Shown: positions 8,172-18,275 of the stretch, in pieces
Numbering within the stretch: the stretch's first letter is position 1
How the letters are laid out: each line of letters begins with the position of its first letter
DNA from: Erysipelotrichaceae bacterium
GTDB taxonomy: Bacteria; Bacillota_I; Bacilli_A; RFN20; CAG-631
Direction of reading: 5' to 3'
Length of the DNA: 33,179 nt
Assembly (NCBI GenBank): GCA_022767485.1
Contig: JALEMY010000063.1
Location: 1-33,179, forward strand
Position numbers and translations under genes: made by a program
The notes under the pieces: generated by a model
What the model was told of the DNA's origin: nothing
Databases searched by the model: none
The model's input: the letters and a program-made list of their open reading frames with translations, nothing else

Positions 8172-10061
8172 CCCGTTTTTCGACAATAACACTATAAATT
8201 TTTCGACACAATTTTAAGAGTTTTTGATTTTAATATTATGAATAATATTAATTTTTCAATTAAACTCTTTTTTTATTTTATTTACTATGTTATAATTCTA
8301 GTGTTATCTAATGTTATACATAAGGAGATGTTTCTATGGCTTACTTTCTAAAGGTTTCTCATTTAAAAAAAGGTGATTATTTACAAATTTACGATTCATT
8401 TCATGATAAAGAAAAAAAGCATTCTGTTCACAAATCTTATAAAGCTTTAGGTTATCTTAATGATCTTATTGCTTCTGGTATTGATGACCCTATTTCTTTT
8501 TATAAAGCTGAAGTTGATAAGATGAATAAGAAAGTTAAAAAAGAAAAAGAAGAACTATCTATTAAAAAGATCGATAAATCTCCAATTAAAAATTTAGGTT
8601 ATTTTCTCATTAAAGGTATTTTTAATAAATTAGGTGTTAAATTTCATCTCGATTTACTAGATAAAATCGAAAATCAAAAGATTTCTACTCATGATTACTT
8701 ATTAAATATGGTATCTGCTAGAATCATTAATCCTTGTTCAAAGATTAAGACATATGAAGAAGTATTACCTACTTTATTTGAACCATATAACATTTCTAAA
8801 GATCAAATCTATGATAAGTTAGATTTTATTGGTGATAATTACTCTCGAATTCTTGAAGTGTTCAATGAATTCTATAACGAAAAATTCATTCGTAAAACTG
8901 GTAATGTATATTTTGACTGTACTAACTATTATTTTGAGATTGATACTGAAGATGATTTCAGAAGAAAAGGCCCTTCAAAAGAAAATAGAAAGGATCCTAT
9001 TATTGGAATGGGTTTATTGCTTGACGAAGAGCAAATCCCTTTAACTATGAAACTATATCCTGGTAATGAATCAGAAAAGCCTATTATGAGGCAATGTATT
9101 AATGAAATGAAGGATAGATATCATATGAATGGTAAAACCATTCAAGTTGCAGATAAGGGGTTGAACTGTGCTAGAAACATTTATGAAGCTTTAAAAAATG
9201 GAGATGGTTATATCTATTCTCAATCAGTTAAAAAGCTTGAAGAAAAAGAACAAAACTGGGTTTTATTAGATAATGGTTACATTGAAGTAAAAGATGACTT
9301 AGGAAACGTTGAATTTAAATATAAAAAATGTATCGACAAATTCACTTATAAGCTTGATAATTCTAAATTCACAGTTGAACAAATTAGAGTTGCTTCTTTT
9401 AACCCATCTTTAGCTAGAAAACAAAAAGCCGAAATACTTAAACAAGTTGATAAAATCCAATACCTTTCTTCTTCTCAAGCTAAAAGAAAAGAATATGGTG
9501 ATGCTTCTAAATATGTCACCTTTACTCCTGTTGATTCTAATGGTGAAGTTGATGATGAAACAATTGTCGTTGCTTCTTTAAACACTGAAAAAATAGAAAA
9601 AGATTTATCTTTATGTGGCTATAACTTAATTATCTCTTCTGAGTTAAAAATGAAGCCATTAGATATTTATCGTGTCTACCATCGCTTATGGAGAATTGAA
9701 GAAACTTTTAGAATCCTAAAATCAGAACTTGATGCTAGACCTGTTTATTGTCACAAGCAAAATACTATTTATGGTCATTTCCTGATTTGCTACTTATCTG
9801 TTTTCTTATTAAGAATTCTTCAAATTAAAAAATTTAAAGATAAAATCCATGCAAATCAAATCATTGATTTTATTAGGTCCTTCATAGTATTAAAAGAAAA
9901 AGATAGAATTACTAACCTTTCTTCTAAAGATCGTATTCTACCTCTTACTAATGCGTTAAATTTGAATATCAATAATTATGTTTTCAAACCTAAAGATGTT
10001 GAAAAACTCCTCAATCTAAAGATTTAACACTAGATTTTTATTTGTTTTGTCGAAAGTCAGG
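8172..10061 (+). mobile_element. IS1634-family insertion sequence, about 1890 bp
   Basis: Intact transposase; imperfect 15-bp ends CCCGTTTTTCGACAA / CCTGACTTTCGACAA; flanked by an 89-bp direct repeat. Confidence 0.88.
8336..10027 (+). CDS. IS1634-family transposase (DDE, IS4-superfamily)
   Basis: 563 aa; MAYFLKVSHLKKGDYLQIYDSFHDKEKKHSVHKSYKALGYLNDL start, VYFDCTNYYFEI, VADKGLNCARN, YRVYHRLWRIEETFRILKSELDARPVY. Confidence 0.92.
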   Translation: MAYFLKVSHLKKGDYLQIYDSFHDKEKKHSVHKSYKALGYLNDLIASGIDDPISFYKAEVDKMNKKVKKEKEELSIKKIDKSPIKNLGYFLIKGIFNKLGVKFHLDLLDKIENQKISTHDYLLNMVSARIINPCSKIKTYEEVLPTLFEPYNISKDQIYDKLDFIGDNYSRILEVFNEFYNEKFIRKTGNVYFDCTNYYFEIDTEDDFRRKGPSKENRKDPIIGMGLLLDEEQIPLTMKLYPGNESEKPIMRQCINEMKDRYHMNGKTIQVADKGLNCARNIYEALKNGDGYIYSQSVKKLEEKEQNWVLLDNGYIEVKDDLGNVEFKYKKCIDKFTYKLDNSKFTVEQIRVASFNPSLARKQKAEILKQVDKIQYLSSSQAKRKEYGDASKYVTFTPVDSNGEVDDETIVVASLNTEKIEKDLSLCGYNLIISSELKMKPLDIYRVYHRLWRIEETFRILKSELDARPVYCHKQNTIYGHFLICYLSVFLLRILQIKKFKDKIHANQIIDFIRSFIVLKEKDRITNLSSKDRILPLTNALNLNINNYVFKPKDVEKLLNLKI

Positions 10062-10150
10062 TTATATATCTAAATTTATAGTAGCACACTTACACTAAAA
10101 CGTCCATAGGAAATGTTGCTTTTTTAAAATATGTAAAGTGAATGAAAAAA
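10062..10150. repeat. right copy of 89-bp direct repeat (target site duplication)
   Basis: Same sequence as 8083-8171, directly after the right end of the IS. Confidence 0.9.
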
Positions 10151-10194
10151 TGTTTTATTTATTAAACTGCATAATAACTAATAATATATAATAA

Positions 10195-10230
10195 AAACTG
10201 AATTTGTTAATAATATAACAAACTCAGTTT
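10195..10230 (-). terminator. terminator of the pot operon
   Basis: aaactgaatttgtta...taacaaactcagttt stem with one internal mismatch; T-rich on the minus strand. Confidence 0.7.
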
Positions 10231-10239
10231 ATTGTTTTA

Positions 10240-11688
10240 TTATTTTTTACTACGTCTTTTACGAGCACGTTTGCTTTGGGCATTTTTAACTTCATATAAT
10301 ACTAAAGCAACTACAACTACAGCTAAAAATGCATATATAATCCAAGACACTGAATTACCTTTCACACGTATCCACATTTCAGAAACTTTATCATTTTGTC
10401 CTGCAAAATCTTTCATTACAGCACATCTTAGTATTGTTTTTTCATCTGGATATTGGGCATAAAGTTGTCTGTTTTCTTCTGAAGTATGAATGATAAATTC
10501 ACTAACTTCATTTCCTAATTCATCAACAATACCAGTATTTGCAAAAAAGTATGATAAATCATATTCAATTGTCCCTTCTTCATCATCATACCATTCATTT
10601 ACTAAATCCCACATATCTTGACCAGCAATAGCACTAGTATAACCAACATATTCCATGTTTTGTGAAGCAATAGAAGGATCACATAAGAAATTCATTAATT
10701 CTTGGCTTAATTCAACATTGGCACCTTTTGGCATAACCCAACCATCAAACCAAACATTTGAACCTTCTTCAGGTACTTTATAATTTAATATAAAGTCTTC
10801 TTCCTCTGCTAAATCAAGAGAATATACTGCATCTCCAGACCAACATAGATTTACATTATATTTGCCATTAATAATATTTTCTTTTCCTGTATCAACTTCA
10901 AATTCATAGATGTTTTCTTTTGCTTTCTTTAAAGCTGTTTCAACTAAGGAAATAGTTAAATCATCACAACGATTCATTATTTCTGTAACACGCTTATTGT
11001 ATTGTTCATCATTTAATACATCGCGAGCTAATTCTAATTCTTCTTTATAAATGTGCAATGTCGCTGTTACATAAGTGTCACGAATACTATCTTTTAATGA
11101 AACTTCATTTTTATATTTTTCATCCCAAATGATATCCCAAGATGATACGTCTTCTAATGGGATATTTTCAGGATTATACATAAAGCCCATCGTTCCCCAC
11201 ATATAAGGAACGGCATATTCACCAAATGATACAACTTGTGACGTTGATTTTATCGTTGTCTTTAAGTTGTTGAAAGTATCAATGATATAAGGTGATCCAT
11301 AAGATAAATAATTATCTATATCTTTTGTTAATGGTTCAAGCATATCATTTTGAATCATCTTTTCAATCATATATTCAGATGGACATACTAAATCATATTG
11401 CACACCACCAGCTTTTAATTGATTGAATAAATCTTCATTAGTTTCATATGTTGAATATTTGATTTTAACATTTTTATGAAGAGTATTCTTACAATATTCT
11501 TCAAATTGTTCCATAACACCAACAGTGCCTTCAGCCTCATCTGTTTCACAAATATAATCAGCACAATTATAGACATTTAATGTAATGACACTTGAATCAA
11601 AATCATTTTCATCATTTGTGTCATTACAACCAGCTAAACCAAAGCAAATAGCAAATATTGCTCCAAGCGATAATATTTTTTTGTTCAT
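10240..11688 (-). CDS. potD: spermidine/putrescine-binding lipoprotein PotD with C-terminal TM helix
   Basis: 482 aa; lipobox LAGC; NVYNCADYICETDEAEGTVGVMEQFEEY...WGTMGFMYNPENI...; C-terminal SWIIYAFLAVVVVALVLYEVKNAQSKRARKRRSKK; operon context. Confidence 0.9.
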   Translation of the reverse strand: MNKKILSLGAIFAICFGLAGCNDTNDENDFDSSVITLNVYNCADYICETDEAEGTVGVMEQFEEYCKNTLHKNVKIKYSTYETNEDLFNQLKAGGVQYDLVCPSEYMIEKMIQNDMLEPLTKDIDNYLSYGSPYIIDTFNNLKTTIKSTSQVVSFGEYAVPYMWGTMGFMYNPENIPLEDVSSWDIIWDEKYKNEVSLKDSIRDTYVTATLHIYKEELELARDVLNDEQYNKRVTEIMNRCDDLTISLVETALKKAKENIYEFEVDTGKENIINGKYNVNLCWSGDAVYSLDLAEEEDFILNYKVPEEGSNVWFDGWVMPKGANVELSQELMNFLCDPSIASQNMEYVGYTSAIAGQDMWDLVNEWYDDEEGTIEYDLSYFFANTGIVDELGNEVSEFIIHTSEENRQLYAQYPDEKTILRCAVMKDFAGQNDKVSEMWIRVKGNSVSWIIYAFLAVVVVALVLYEVKNAQSKRARKRRSKK

Positions 11689-11702
11689 TTATCATTAACC
11701 TC

Positions 11703-12530
11703 CTAGCGACTATTTTCTAATTTAAATCTTTCTTTTTTGTCTTTTCTTTTATGTACAATACTATAGATAACAACACCAATTAAGATTGAAACGAAAATAA
11801 TAGTCGTAAGCGATCTAAATTGAAGTGGAACGGACTTTTTAACCATCGATTTATAAACGTAAGTTGATAATGTGTCAAAAGTTGTATCAGAAGTATATGC
11901 TGTAATTATATAATCATCTAAAGATAATGTAACTGATAGAAGAAATCCTGAGATAATTCCTGGAAAGATTTCTGGTAAAACGACCTTATATAATGCTTTT
12001 GTAGGAGTTGCCCCTAAATCTAATGCAGCTTCGTATTCATTTGCATCCATTTGTTGAAGTTTTGGCATAACATTTAATACTACAAATGGAATTGTCAATA
12101 CGACATGGCCAATAAGTAATGTGAAAAAACTAAGTTTAACATCTAAAAATGAATATAAAATTCTAAGAGATAATGCTGTGACAATTTCAGCATTAACGAT
12201 AGAAATATTTGAAATTGAATTTAAAACGTTACGAACTCTTTTTCTTGAATAAAATATTCCTATTGCTCCAAGTGTTCCAATGATAGTTGATACGCCAGCT
12301 GCAGCTAAAGCAATTTCAATAGTGTGCAATACTGCTATCCATATTTCATTAGTTTGTCTCAATGAAAAATCAAATAAGTCAACATATAATTTAAAACTTG
12401 GTGTACTAATCGCATCAAAACGAATAGTTACTATCTCTTGAAAAGAGAAAAATATTAATACTAAAATAGGTAAATACATTAGTAGTAAAATAAAATAAAT
12501 ATAAAATTTGCCAAGGATCTTTTTTACCAT
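11703..12530 (-). CDS. potC: spermidine/putrescine ABC transporter permease PotC
   Basis: 275 aa; inner-membrane permease with EAALDLGATPTKALYKVVLPEIFPGI EAA loop; operon context. Confidence 0.9.
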   Translation of the reverse strand: MVKKILGKFYIYFILLLMYLPILVLIFFSFQEIVTIRFDAISTPSFKLYVDLFDFSLRQTNEIWIAVLHTIEIALAAAGVSTIIGTLGAIGIFYSRKRVRNVLNSISNISIVNAEIVTALSLRILYSFLDVKLSFFTLLIGHVVLTIPFVVLNVMPKLQQMDANEYEAALDLGATPTKALYKVVLPEIFPGIISGFLLSVTLSLDDYIITAYTSDTTFDTLSTYVYKSMVKKSVPLQFRSLTTIIFVSILIGVVIYSIVHKRKDKKERFKLENSR

Positions 12531-13315
12531 ACTCGTCCACCTACACTTTCATCAACTTCCTTGTGATTACTTGTAACTCGCATAATAATAAATAAAATTA
12601 CAAGTAAAACAATTGAAGCAGCAGAACCATAATTCCACTGTGCAGCATTGAAATATTGGTTGATTAAATTACCCATAATTTGTAATTTTTGATTAGAAAA
12701 TACATCGGTAATAACATAAGAACACATCGTAGGCATAAAGACCATTGTCGAAGCGCTAATAATACCAGGCATTGTTAAAGGAATAATAGTTTTTACAAAT
12801 ACCGTAGATGGTTTTGCTCCTAAATCTCTTGCAGCTTCAATAACTGTTTTATCAAGTTTTAACATAGTTGAATATAATGGTAATATTACAAATGGCAAAT
12901 AATCGTACACCATTGCAATAAATACACAAATATACATTCCAGTAGTATTTGAAGCATTGATATTAAATAAGTCCAACAATTCCTTTGTGGCATTGCTTCT
13001 TAACACGAAGTTAATCCACATTGGCATAACAAAGAAATATACAAATACTTTTGATTTATTGACTTGTCTATCAGCAAGTAAATAAGCAAGAGGATATCCT
13101 ATTAATAAACACACAATTGTCGTGATAATAGCGATAAATAAACTTGTGAATAAAGTGTTAACATTATCTGAAGTAAATACAGTTTTGTAGTTATTAATTG
13201 TCAAATTCCAATCAGGTGTTGTAATGGAATACACGATAATTAATACTAATGGAGTTACAACAAATGACAATAAGAATAAAGCATAGGGAATAGATAAATG
13301 TTTTCTATTTAGCAT
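12524..13315 (-). CDS. potB: spermidine/putrescine ABC transporter permease PotB
   Basis: 263 aa; [29 protein letters not shown] loop; overlaps potC and potA ends. Confidence 0.9.
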   Translation of the reverse strand: MLNRKHLSIPYALFLLSFVVTPLVLIIVYSITTPDWNLTINNYKTVFTSDNVNTLFTSLFIAIITTIVCLLIGYPLAYLLADRQVNKSKVFVYFFVMPMWINFVLRSNATKELLDLFNINASNTTGMYICVFIAMVYDYLPFVILPLYSTMLKLDKTVIEAARDLGAKPSTVFVKTIIPLTMPGIISASTMVFMPTMCSYVITDVFSNQKLQIMGNLINQYFNAAQWNYGSAASIVLLVILFIIMRVTSNHKEVDESVGGRVW

Positions 13316-14789
13316 TATTTGATACCTTAAGTTTCATTTTAATCTTATCTGAATTAATAATTACACCAACACGATCATTAATGTTATATGTATATTCAGT
13401 GTCTAAAATATAATCTTCCTCATTGTCAAATGTACGGATGATAACTTGATAGTGATCTCCTTTATAAATAGATGAAATAACTTCCCCATAAACCATACCA
13501 TCTTCTTCATTATCTGTTAATGTTATATCATTAAATCCCACATTAACAACAACATCAACATCTGTTAAATCAATTTGTCTTCCATCAGATGTAATCAAAT
13601 AACCATTTTCATCAAGATGTGATCCTTCATATAATTGTGTTACATCACACATAAATGTTCCATCACCAAAGCATACTTGGTTGTTTTTATCAATATAGCC
13701 TTCAAATACATTTGTTGTAACTTCTTTTTTCATAATATGAATTAAATCAGGATCGATGCTAATACCTACTTCTTCACCAACATTAAATTTGTCAGTTGAT
13801 TGAACTTCAATTTCTGCTTTACCTTTTTTTAATATATATTGATAATGTATGCCTTTAAAGATTCGACTTTCAATCTTAGCGTTTAATAAACCATTATCTT
13901 TAGGCAAAATATCGATATCTTCAGGACGTACAACAACATCAACTTTTTCATTTACAGGGAACTCATCAACGCAAGTAAAAGTAGTGTTTAAAAAACGAAC
14001 ACGTTTGCTTCCCATTACAGTACCAGTATAAATGTTTGATTCTCCAATAAAATCGGCAACAAAGGCATTTGCTGGTTCATCATATATTTGATTTGGACGA
14101 CCGATTTGTTGAATAACACCATCGTTCATAACAACGATTGTGTCAGACATTGTCAAAGCTTCTTCTTGATCATGAGTTACATAAATAAATGTGATCCCAA
14201 GTTTTTTATGCATTTCTTTAAGCTCGATTTGCATATCTTTTCTCATTTTTAAATCTAAAGCTCCTAAAGGTTCATCTAAAAGAAGAATTTCAGGTTCCAT
14301 AACGATAGCACGTGCGATTGCTACACGTTGTTGTTGACCACCAGAAAGAGTGGCAATATCACGATTTTCAAAATCCTCCAAATCGACAATTTTTAGTGCC
14401 TTCATAACTTTTTCATCTATTTCTTCAGGTGTTAGATTTCTAAGTTTTCCACTTCTTTTTTCATTTGGAACTTTTTTTAATTTAAGTCCGAAAGCAACAT
14501 TATCATAAACATCTAAATGAGGAAATAGTGCATAGCGTTGAAAAACAGTATTAATAGGTCTTTTGTGAGGTGGTAATTTAGTAATATCTTTACCATTTAA
14601 TAATATAGTTCCTGAAGTTGGAATTTCAAAGCCAGCAACCATTCTAAGTGTAGTTGATTTACCACAACCAGAAGGACCCAAAATTGTTACAAATTCACCC
14701 TTATTTACATATAAATTTAAATTTTCAATGACAACATTATTGCCATATGACTTACTAACATTAATAATTTCAATACTTTTTTGTGCCAT
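13305..14789 (-). CDS. potA: spermidine/putrescine ABC transporter ATPase PotA, extended C-terminus
   Basis: 494 aa; [48 protein letters not shown]-like C-terminal region appears duplicated. Confidence 0.92.
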   Translation of the reverse strand: MAQKSIEIINVSKSYGNNVVIENLNLYVNKGEFVTILGPSGCGKSTTLRMVAGFEIPTSGTILLNGKDITKLPPHKRPINTVFQRYALFPHLDVYDNVAFGLKLKKVPNEKRSGKLRNLTPEEIDEKVMKALKIVDLEDFENRDIATLSGGQQQRVAIARAIVMEPEILLLDEPLGALDLKMRKDMQIELKEMHKKLGITFIYVTHDQEEALTMSDTIVVMNDGVIQQIGRPNQIYDEPANAFVADFIGESNIYTGTVMGSKRVRFLNTTFTCVDEFPVNEKVDVVVRPEDIDILPKDNGLLNAKIESRIFKGIHYQYILKKGKAEIEVQSTDKFNVGEEVGISIDPDLIHIMKKEVTTNVFEGYIDKNNQVCFGDGTFMCDVTQLYEGSHLDENGYLITSDGRQIDLTDVDVVVNVGFNDITLTDNEEDGMVYGEVISSIYKGDHYQVIIRTFDNEEDYILDTEYTYNINDRVGVIINSDKIKMKLKVSNNAK

Positions 14790-14803
14790 AAATTTCTCCC
14801 TTA

Positions 14804-15337
14804 TTAAAAATTAGGTGGACATGATACCCATATTATTTTAGAAATATCATTGGAAACATTTTTAATATAATGCACTTTATTTGTATCATAATAAAAAGTT
14901 TCTCCAGCTTTCACTTTATACGATTTATTTGCTACAACAACCACAATCTTACCTTTTAATACAAAACCAAATTCTTGGCCTTCATGAGGCATATCTTTTG
15001 TAGTTACACATCCAGGATATAATGTAACTAAAATAGGCTCCATTTCATTTTTTTGTGAATTTGGAACAAGCCATGTGATCTCATGATCTTCATTTTTAGT
15101 TGAAAAATAATCATTTTTAGTAAAAACAATTTGTTCATCTTCATTTTCATCAAAAAAATCTTTTAAAGTCGTACCTAGTGCAGTAAGAATATCTTGTAAA
15201 GTTGATATTGATGGTTCATTGTTATTATTTTCAAGTTGCGAAATAAAACCTTTTGTTAAATCACATCTATTGGCTAACTCGCTTTGTGTTAGCCCGCTCA
15301 TGGTTCGAAGACTTTTTATTTTGCTTCCAATATTCAT
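14804..15337 (-). CDS. XRE-family regulator with C-terminal cupin domain, likely pot operon regulator
   Basis: 177 aa; [48 protein letters not shown]; cupin [20 protein letters not shown]...[14 protein letters not shown]. Confidence 0.9.
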   Translation of the reverse strand: MNIGSKIKSLRTMSGLTQSELANRCDLTKGFISQLENNNNEPSISTLQDILTALGTTLKDFFDENEDEQIVFTKNDYFSTKNEDHEITWLVPNSQKNEMEPILVTLYPGCVTTKDMPHEGQEFGFVLKGKIVVVVANKSYKVKAGETFYYDTNKVHYIKNVSNDISKIIWVSCPPNF

Positions 15338-15365
15338 CGATTATTTCCTCCTGATTGTTTAGCAA

Positions 15366-15426
15366 AAATAAACTATAAGTTTACTTTTACAAAACTTTTT
15401 TCATGAAATAAATTATATGCTTACTT
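15366..15426. promoter_or_regulatory. two direct 21-bp operator-like repeats upstream of the cupin regulator
   Basis: aaataaactataagtttactt (15366-15386) and aaataaattatatgcttactt (15406-15426), 18/21 identical, 40 bp apart. Confidence 0.5.
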
Positions 15427-15471
15427 AACAATAAATGCAATAAAAAAATAATAATTATTTATGCAATTAAA

Positions 15472-15491
15472 AAAGCACCATTCGGTGCTTT
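15472..15491 (-). terminator. Rho-independent terminator after the ABC/FtsX gene pair
   Basis: Minus strand AAAGCACC-GAAT-GGTGCTTTTTT. Confidence 0.85.
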
Positions 15492-15511
15492 AAAAATTAT
15501 GACAATTATTA

Positions 15512-18265
15512 TTAACTATTGATTACATCAATAGGTTTAATACCCTTTACATTTGACAATGAAATGATTAATGATAAGGCAAAAATAGCAAAGGTTGCAA
15601 ACACTATTAGCATCGCAATCAATAAATTAAAATTGAATATTGCAAAATAGAAAGTAAAGAATGCTGAAGTTATTAACTTATTAACTAATAAGCCTATAAA
15701 ATAATAAGAACTAACGCCAAATAAGGTTGCAAACACAGCTATTAAAAGGGTTTCTAACATATATATTTTATAAATATCTTTAATGCTTGCTCCTAATGCC
15801 TTTAATATGCCAATTTGTTTCTTATTATCTTTTATTGAAGATGAAATAAAAGAATAAAATAGCAATGCAACAATCACAAGCCATATAACTGTAACGATAT
15901 TAATCACTGTGGAATATTTATTTATAAGTGAAACAAAATCGATATAATGTTTGACAAAATAATTTGCAATCATAAGATTATGATCATATATATCATTCAC
16001 TAATAAAACGTAGTTTTCATTTTTATCTGTTCTTAGTAAAACTTGATTTATTCGATAATAATTATTCGATAAAATATCGAAAACTTCATCGGTTACATAA
16101 ACGCTTTTTCTTGTTGTATCTTCAACATTGTTGTATATTACGCCAACAATTTCAAGATCTTTTATCGACTGGTAAACTTCCCCGTTATTGCCCCTAGCAT
16201 TTTGAATATTTAATATTCTATGTAATGCATTATATTCTTTAGCAAGTTGTCTAAATGTAGTTGTATCGAAGGTATTTATTTTCACAAGGTTATTAAAAAA
16301 TGTTCTACCAACAAATACTTGATTTGGTTTTAATGAAGCTATGTTTTCTTCAAATGTTTTTTCTTCCATTTTTTCATCAACATAATAATACTTAGCTGTC
16401 TTATTTGTATAATCGAATTTTGAAAGCGAATATACATGAGAAGAGGCCACTTGAAAATTCATCGAATCTGAAGTTATCGAAGTGGTTTTAAAGTAATGAT
16501 AAGTATCCTTGTATTTTTCCATAATAGCTGGTTTTACAAGTAACCTTGAGAAAATACTTTTTGATAATTCCTCATATTCTCGATATAAAGTAGCATCTAA
16601 GGAGTTGTATAATGTGGCGTATTTTTGATACATATCTTGATCATCATAACCATATATACCTATAATTGGAAATGAAAATAAAGCATGCACAGGCGTTTTT
16701 ACCTTAAATTTATATCCAATCAAGTCTTCAAGTTTACTAACATCGCTTTTATTTGCATTCGTACCATAATCTTGAATATAATTTACAATAACTTGTCCAA
16801 TAACTGATGAAATATATATTCCTTCTTCATAGTCTTGCTCAGTAATATTTTCTTTTTCATAAATGATTTTAAACTTACTATCACCATAGCCATATTTTTC
16901 AATATCATCGCATACTAGCATTCCATATAATGCTCTATTAGCAAATAAACGATCGTTTTTCAATTGATTATCAATATCAGTATTGCTAGTTGTAAATGTA
17001 AAATCTTGATTATATGCATATGCCAAATCGTTTCCTAATGATTGTAGATACTCTATATCACTATTAGCTAAAGCATAATTATCACTTGATACAGCAAAAC
17101 TTGAAGAAACTTTAATAAAAGATCCATTGTCTTCTTTTAATGTTGCCGAAATAGCACTAGATTGCGAATAATTAGTAAAATTAAAGGCACATCCAGTAAT
17201 AATAACAGATAATATTGCAAGCAAAATCGTCAAAGTCATTCTAAACTTTTTCCTTTTTAAATTAGAAAGAGAAAATTTTAATGCTTTGATAAAAGGTAGC
17301 TTAGAAGTCACAATTTCATCATTTTTCTTGGTTTTATCATCCACATAGTAAAATGGTTTAAATGCTCCTTGTTTATTGTCATCATCAATGACTTCTTTAA
17401 CATTAGGGAATAAAGACATTGCTCTTTTTTTATTTTGTTCGATTAATAAATAATAATCTTGTCTTTTTGATGATATACTAGCATTTAGACTTTCAATATT
17501 TTCATCATCTACTTCGTGTCCTTTAGGAACGATTAATAAGTTTGAAGACACCATGGAAACTTTGTCTTTAATCGTGTCATTTTCATCTTTTTTTAATAAA
17601 TCTTTCAAGACAAAACCATCGCGAATTTCAATGATACGATCACCATATTCATATGCTAATTCTTTATTATGCGTAACGATAATAACTAGACGGCTTTTTG
17701 ATAATTCTTGTAATATTTTTATTATAGCATCGCTTGTTTCACTATCTAATGAACCTGTAGGCTCATCAGCTAAAATTATCTTAGGATCTTTAATTAATGC
17801 TCTTGCGATAGATACTCTTTGTTTTTGTCCCCCTGTAAGTTCATTTATATTGCGATTTCTTATTGAAGATATTTCCATTTTTTCAAGAAGAGGTTGCACC
17901 AAGTTTTCGTCTTTTCTCGATTGTAAATCAAGTGCTAGCGATACATTATCATATACCGACAAATTATCGATTAAATAAAAATCTTGAAAAACAAAACCAA
18001 CACAAGAATTACGATAATAATCATAATCTTTATCCTTAAAACTTAAAAAACTTTTGCCATCGAAAATAATATCTCCTCTATCAAAACTATCAATACCAGC
18101 AATAAGGTTTAAAAGAGTTGATTTACCAGAACCTGATTTACCTAAAATAAAAACAAGTCCTTTTTCATTAAATTTCAATGAGACATTTTCTAAAGCACGA
18201 TGAGTAACGCCATTTTTTGATGAATAAGTTTTATAAATGTTTTTTAACTCTAACATTGAAGTCAC
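15512..18265 (-). CDS. ABC transporter ATP-binding domain fused to FtsX-type permease
   Basis: 917 aa; GKSGSGKSTLLNLIAG, LTGGQKQRVSIARALI, LADEPTGSLD; C-terminal FtsX-like segment KQIGILKALGASIKDIYKIYMLETLLI. Confidence 0.9.
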   Translation of the reverse strand: MTSMLELKNIYKTYSSKNGVTHRALENVSLKFNEKGLVFILGKSGSGKSTLLNLIAGIDSFDRGDIIFDGKSFLSFKDKDYDYYRNSCVGFVFQDFYLIDNLSVYDNVSLALDLQSRKDENLVQPLLEKMEISSIRNRNINELTGGQKQRVSIARALIKDPKIILADEPTGSLDSETSDAIIKILQELSKSRLVIIVTHNKELAYEYGDRIIEIRDGFVLKDLLKKDENDTIKDKVSMVSSNLLIVPKGHEVDDENIESLNASISSKRQDYYLLIEQNKKRAMSLFPNVKEVIDDDNKQGAFKPFYYVDDKTKKNDEIVTSKLPFIKALKFSLSNLKRKKFRMTLTILLAILSVIITGCAFNFTNYSQSSAISATLKEDNGSFIKVSSSFAVSSDNYALANSDIEYLQSLGNDLAYAYNQDFTFTTSNTDIDNQLKNDRLFANRALYGMLVCDDIEKYGYGDSKFKIIYEKENITEQDYEEGIYISSVIGQVIVNYIQDYGTNANKSDVSKLEDLIGYKFKVKTPVHALFSFPIIGIYGYDDQDMYQKYATLYNSLDATLYREYEELSKSIFSRLLVKPAIMEKYKDTYHYFKTTSITSDSMNFQVASSHVYSLSKFDYTNKTAKYYYVDEKMEEKTFEENIASLKPNQVFVGRTFFNNLVKINTFDTTTFRQLAKEYNALHRILNIQNARGNNGEVYQSIKDLEIVGVIYNNVEDTTRKSVYVTDEVFDILSNNYYRINQVLLRTDKNENYVLLVNDIYDHNLMIANYFVKHYIDFVSLINKYSTVINIVTVIWLVIVALLFYSFISSSIKDNKKQIGILKALGASIKDIYKIYMLETLLIAVFATLFGVSSYYFIGLLVNKLITSAFFTFYFAIFNFNLLIAMLIVFATFAIFALSLIISLSNVKGIKPIDVINS

Positions 18266-18275
18266 CTTCCTTGCT

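Noticed and set aside
8829-9044. 71-aa plus-strand ORF
   Set aside because: Out-of-frame ORF within the intact transposase gene.
8083-10150. Possible CRISPR-like direct repeats
   Set aside because: Only two 89-bp copies, flanking an IS; they are a target site duplication.
10232-10462. 76-aa plus-strand ORF
   Set aside because: Antisense to the potD 3' end; no RBS or family signal.
17553-17978. 141-aa plus-strand ORF
   Set aside because: Antisense to a conserved ABC ATPase domain; the same kind of shadow ORF occurs at 20422 and 20809.
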